A stretch of DNA of 37,365 bases from Geosiphon pyriformis (lineage: Eukaryota > Glomeromycota > Glomeromycetes > Archaeosporales > Geosiphonaceae), in the NCBI GenBank assembly GCA_016748015.1, contig JAAOMT010000528.1, positions 14,908-52,272 on the forward strand. The letters run 5' to 3'. A program made the position numbers and the translations under genes. The notes beneath the pieces are model-generated. The model did not search any database. It was given only the letters and a program-made list of their open reading frames with translations, and was not told the DNA's origin. Positions 34,305 through 37,365 of the stretch are shown piece by piece; position 1 is the first letter of the stretch; every line of letters starts with the position of its first letter.

Positions 34305-35691
34305 GTGGCAGAATCAGAAATAATAAAGACAAACCATTTAGGATTCGCCAAATTCTTGTTTTAGCAATACAGTCAACAATTAAGATTGAACAATAATTAT
34401 TTTCCAGCAAAATTCGCCTTTAACTTCTATGTCAATGATAAAATCACAGACTGCTTAGAAGGAACAGTTAACATTGAATTTACAAGAGAAAATTTCTATA
34501 CAGAATTATTTCAACATACCAGCTTGCCAAGAAACTACAGTTTTGCATCAATCATCAGGGAAATCAATCAAATTATTGAAAGATATACACAACAACAATT
34601 TCCAATTACCTATACAGACAAAGAAAAAGGAAGACAACAAACACCAGTAGTAATACCAAAACAGATACAACCATCTATTTGGAAGAAAACCAGAGTTGAA
34701 TCACCAACAAACTCATTATATCATTATATGCCTAGAAGTGCTATCAATATCTTATCAACAGATGCATTTACATCAAACGCAACATCAACCTTTGGATGCT
34801 TTCTGTTTTAAAATAAACAAAGAAAAGCAAAGTTATTAGAACTATATGGCAATTATTTTGAAGGATTTAAATTGTGATTACTAATACCATCAGGATTCTA
34901 ATTACTATTATCTTAACCAGATTTTGGAAATGCGAGTCCCTAGGAGATAATAGAATCAGAAAAAGAAGAAGAAGAAGAATCTGAAGATCAAGCATTTACT
35001 TACCAGAACCCAATCACTGAAAACCTGGAAATTGAAACTCTGGATTTTCAAACACAGCACAATCAGGACAATCGAAACTTTGAAACAATTAATCAGCAAA
35101 ACTTATCTCTGGTAATCATCATCAATCAACCACCAATTGAACCAATTATTAAATTGATCCAATAGCAGCTACTTCAACCACTCTAACAACCACAATAGCT
35201 GCTTCTACCACCACAACAACAACTTCAACAACCACCACAACAATAACAAATTGTAGCACTGATGGCATATGCTCCTATTGCCAAACTTGAAAAATTCACC
35301 AGTGAAGAGGACAATGCCCAAGTGTGGCTAAACAATGTGGAGAAAGTCATTGCAGCCAACGGATGAGATGACACCAGAGTTATGCAAGTTATTTCTTACT
35401 TCCTCCAAAATACCACCAATTCATGGTATCAAAGCCTGGTCAACAAACCTCAAGATTTCAATGCATTCAAAATTGAATTTTTAAGATACTTTAGCAACAA
35501 TAACAGTATTAACAGGCTAGTCAACACTTTCACTACCATCAAGCAAGGAGAAAATGAAGCAGTCACTACTTACTTAGGATGCTTTTATAGGAATCTGCAC
35601 CAAATTCAAGCAATACAGGCTGACTATTTTACAGTATCATAAATCCTAAACCAATTTATTAAAGGTCTGTACAGTAGTATCCTTCAATATG
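34305..35691 (+). pseudogene. gag of element 2, truncated at its 3' end
   Basis: The frame starts with GTGGCAGAATC like element 1. Open stretches at 34386-34811 and 35382-35642 give NNNYFPAKFAFNFYVNDKI, NTTNSWYQSLVNKPQDFNAF, KIEFLRYFSNNNSINRLVN and TTIKQGENEAVTTYLGCF, a Ty3/gypsy capsid. An acidic part (34960) and a Gln-rich part (35160-35260) lie between. In the Gln-rich run four TAG/TAA stops interrupt CAA/CAG repeats, and AANG-stop-DDT near 35360 has TGA for TGG. The frame ends in SSILQYVC, where the element 3 LTR starts; the knuckle and all of pol are missing. Confidence 0.75.
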
Positions 35692-36510
35692 TATGCTGTT
35701 ACAAATAATTATCTGTGGTATCAAGTCAAATAACACACTTATAACTTGGTGCTCAAAGCTATTCACATAGATGATAATCTAAAGAGTTTTGTATTTGAAA
35801 GTTTTGGTTAAGTCCTTTGTATAATGAACAGAGATTCAATGATTGTTTATCCATAGCTTCCTGAAACTGTAGTTTCGTTAATTTTTTTCTCAGCTTGATG
35901 GCCAGTAATTCTCCTGGTAAGATATCCTTAAATTCGAGTGTCTACCCTTATTCCTGGGTCTTTTACCAGTGCTATATCCTGATATCAGTACCTCTGCATG
36001 ATAATCCTTAATCAAGTTAATAAACAACAAAATCAAATCAAAAAAAAGAGAAAATAAAGACAAATAAAAAAAATAAGCCAAGATGGTTTGTAAGTTATTA
36101 ATCCATTAATAGCTGTGATCAAGAGCTATTGTTCTAGTGTGGTTAAGTACTAATTATTATCAACATGAAATATTAATAGTGGAGGGTAGATTGAGATAGA
36201 GAATAATTATTTATTTGATATTGGTGATGTGGAATATTGCTTAGATTAAATCTAAACTGAGAGGTCTGTCTTTTCAATTTTTAATACTACTGTTATATAT
36301 ACATAATTGAGATTCTTTAATTCTTCAATTTTTTATGACAGAAATTCTAGAATTCCTGGAATCCTGCGATTTTTCATGTGAGAATCCTGCAATTTTTGGA
36401 ATCTTGCAATTTCTTTGAGAGGAATTCTGGAATTCCATATTTATTATGTCTACTTCTAATTGGCTAATAATTATACTAATATGTTTCTTATATTTTTATG
36501 AGTAATATTA
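35692..36510 (-). repeat. 3' LTR of Ty3/gypsy element 3, inverted
   Basis: The reverse complement aligns with the element 2 LTR along most of its length. On the plus strand it starts TGTTACAAATAATTATCTG (complement of the LTR end) and includes GGGTCTTTTACCAG and TATATATACATAATTGAG. The promoter-proximal part has repeated GAATCCTGCnATTTTT units and GGAATTCnGGAATTCC palindromes (36340-36440), as in element 1. Confidence 0.8.
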
Positions 36511-36607
36511 TTTTCTTCTTTTAATATTGAGTTTTTTTGAAATCTAGTTCTTTTAATTCTTTCTTTTGAAGTATTTTCTGAATTTGAGTTGAGAATTACT
36601 TGTGTTA
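35692..36607 (-). mobile_element. Element 3: 3' LTR, polypurine tract and pol stub, cut off by the telomere
   Basis: On the minus strand, from right to left, it has about 97 bases of pol end (36511-36607; a frame with NTSKERIKRTRFQKNSIL), a polypurine tract AAAAGAAGAAAA directly before the LTR, then the 3' LTR. The LTR borders the gag of element 2, so element 3 inserted there in opposite orientation. All of its 5' part, which would lie beyond 36607, is replaced by telomere repeats. Confidence 0.75.
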
Positions 36608-37365
36608 TTAGGGATATGGATAGGGATAGGGATATTTATAGGGATAGGGATATTTATAGGGATATTTATAGGGATAGGGATAAGGATAGGGATAGGGATA
36701 TTTATAGAGATAGGGATAGGGATAGGGATATTTATAGGGATAGGGATATTTATAGGGATAGGGATAGGGATATTTATAGGGATAGGGTTAGGGATAGGGT
36801 TAGGGTTAGGGTTAGGGTTAGGGATAGGGATAGGGATAGGGATATTTATAGGGTTAGGGATATTTATAGGGATATTTATAGGGATAGGGATATTTATAGG
36901 GATAGGGATATTTATAGGGATAGGGATATTTATAGGGATATTTATAGGGATATTTATAGGGATAGGGATAGGGATAGGGATAGGGATATTTATAGGGATA
37001 AGGATAGGGATAGGGATAGGGATAGGGATAGGGATAGGGATAGGGATAGGGATAGGGATAGGGATAGGGATAGGGATAGGGATAGGGATAGGGATAGGGA
37101 TAGGGATAGGATAGGGATAGGGATAGGGATAGGGATAGGGATAGGGATAGGGATAGGGATAGGGATAGGGATAGGGATAGGGATATTTATAGAGATAGGG
37201 ATAGGGATAGGGATAGGGATAGGGATAGGGATAGGGTTAGGGTTAGGGTTAGGGTTAGGGTTAGGGTTAGGGTTAGGGTTAGGGTTAGGGTTAGGGTTAG
37301 GGTTAGGGTTAGGGTTAGGGTTAGGGTTAGGGTTAGGGTTAGGGTTAGGGTTAGGGTTAGGGTAG
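36608..37365 (+). repeat. Telomere: variant ATAGGG/TTTATAGGGATA array capped by TTAGGG
   Basis: The first TTAGGG is at 36608. To 37236 the array is mostly ATAGGG units (one T->A from TTAGGG), irregularly interspersed with the 12-base form TTTATAGGGATA, plus a small TTAGGG cluster at about 36787-36822. From 37237 to 37362 there are 21 perfect TTAGGG copies, then TAG. The G-rich strand runs towards the window end, as at a chromosome terminus. Long open frames over the array are artefacts of the repeat. Confidence 0.95.

Larger units (their letters stand above)
33471..35691 (+). mobile_element. Element 2: Ty3/gypsy LTR, primer site and partial gag, inserted in element 1
   Basis: It has an LTR, a primer binding site (34245-34261) and gag up to 35691, where the inverted LTR of element 3 begins. 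Pol and 3' LTR are missing. It is clearly younger than element 1: fewer stops, higher G+C, and longer open stretches. Confidence 0.75.

Noticed and set aside
35890-36081. 63-codon minus-strand open frame
   Set aside because: It lies inside the inverted LTR of element 3 and is not kept in the other LTR copies.
36589-37365. Long open frames (258 and 170 codons) over the telomere array
   Set aside because: They only translate the hexamer and dodecamer repeats (Arg-Asp, Ile-Gly and Leu-Gly runs). The array lacks stops in some frames by its unit length.

Overview
This window is the right-hand end of a fungal nuclear chromosome. It finishes in a telomere array running 5'->3' towards the end, with 21 perfect TTAGGG copies at 37237-37362. 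Almost everything else is extremely AT-rich and gene-poor. The best guess for the organism is an arbuscular mycorrhizal fungus (Glomeromycotina, Rhizophagus/Glomus-like). This rests on family resemblance recalled from memory, not on a search: a SAM-domain protein joined to a Crinkler-type (CRN/CR) NTPase-nuclease, a BTB-BACK-TLDc gene, ORF1-like proteins with RRM-like and CCHC parts, and a Ty3/gypsy gag-pol all look like expanded families of that group.

Layout. 1-6.9 kb is AT-rich DNA without recognisable genes, holding three degenerate minisatellites (3275-3633, about 40 bp x 9; 3780-4030, about 69 bp x 3.5; about 4228-4375, about 20 bp units). 6987-8291 (+) is a heavily mutated BTB-BACK-TLDc gene. 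9545-9829 (-) is the 5' start of a retrotransposon ORF1. 10.9-14.5 kb is the only intact gene: a two-exon gene for a SAM domain followed by a P-loop NTPase and a PD-(D/E)XK-like nuclease domain. It is a GC-richer island (about 40-45 % GC by eye) in a desert of very low GC. 15.6-23.2 kb holds three copies of another ORF1-like element, here called A (-), C (+) and B (-), at different stages of decay and without reverse transcriptase. 25.3-26.97 kb holds an unidentified coding relic.

From 26.97 kb to the telomere lies a nest of Ty3/gypsy elements. Element 1 (26974-33470) has an LTR, primer binding site, gag with a CCHC knuckle, protease, a dUTPase domain, RT, RNase H and the start of integrase, with disabling changes at the protease, RT and integrase sites examined. 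Element 2 (33471-35691; LTR, primer site, partial gag) interrupts the integrase of element 1. Element 3 (35692-36607, minus strand; 3' LTR, polypurine tract and a stub of pol) interrupts the gag of element 2. The telomere begins inside element 3. Every nested layer lacks its distal half, which one terminal break healed by telomere addition would explain. Decay increases outwards from element 3 to the oldest layer.

The shared theme is mutation. In the repeats and in the decayed BTB-BACK-TLDc gene, nearly every premature stop that I could place against a readable reading frame sits where Gln (CAA/CAG) or Trp (TGG) is expected, and catalytic Asp and Gly codons have changed by G->A. This is a strand-symmetric C->T pattern like repeat-induced point mutation or deamination of methylated repeats. 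The CRN-like gene has escaped it. No tRNA, rRNA or CRISPR array was seen.
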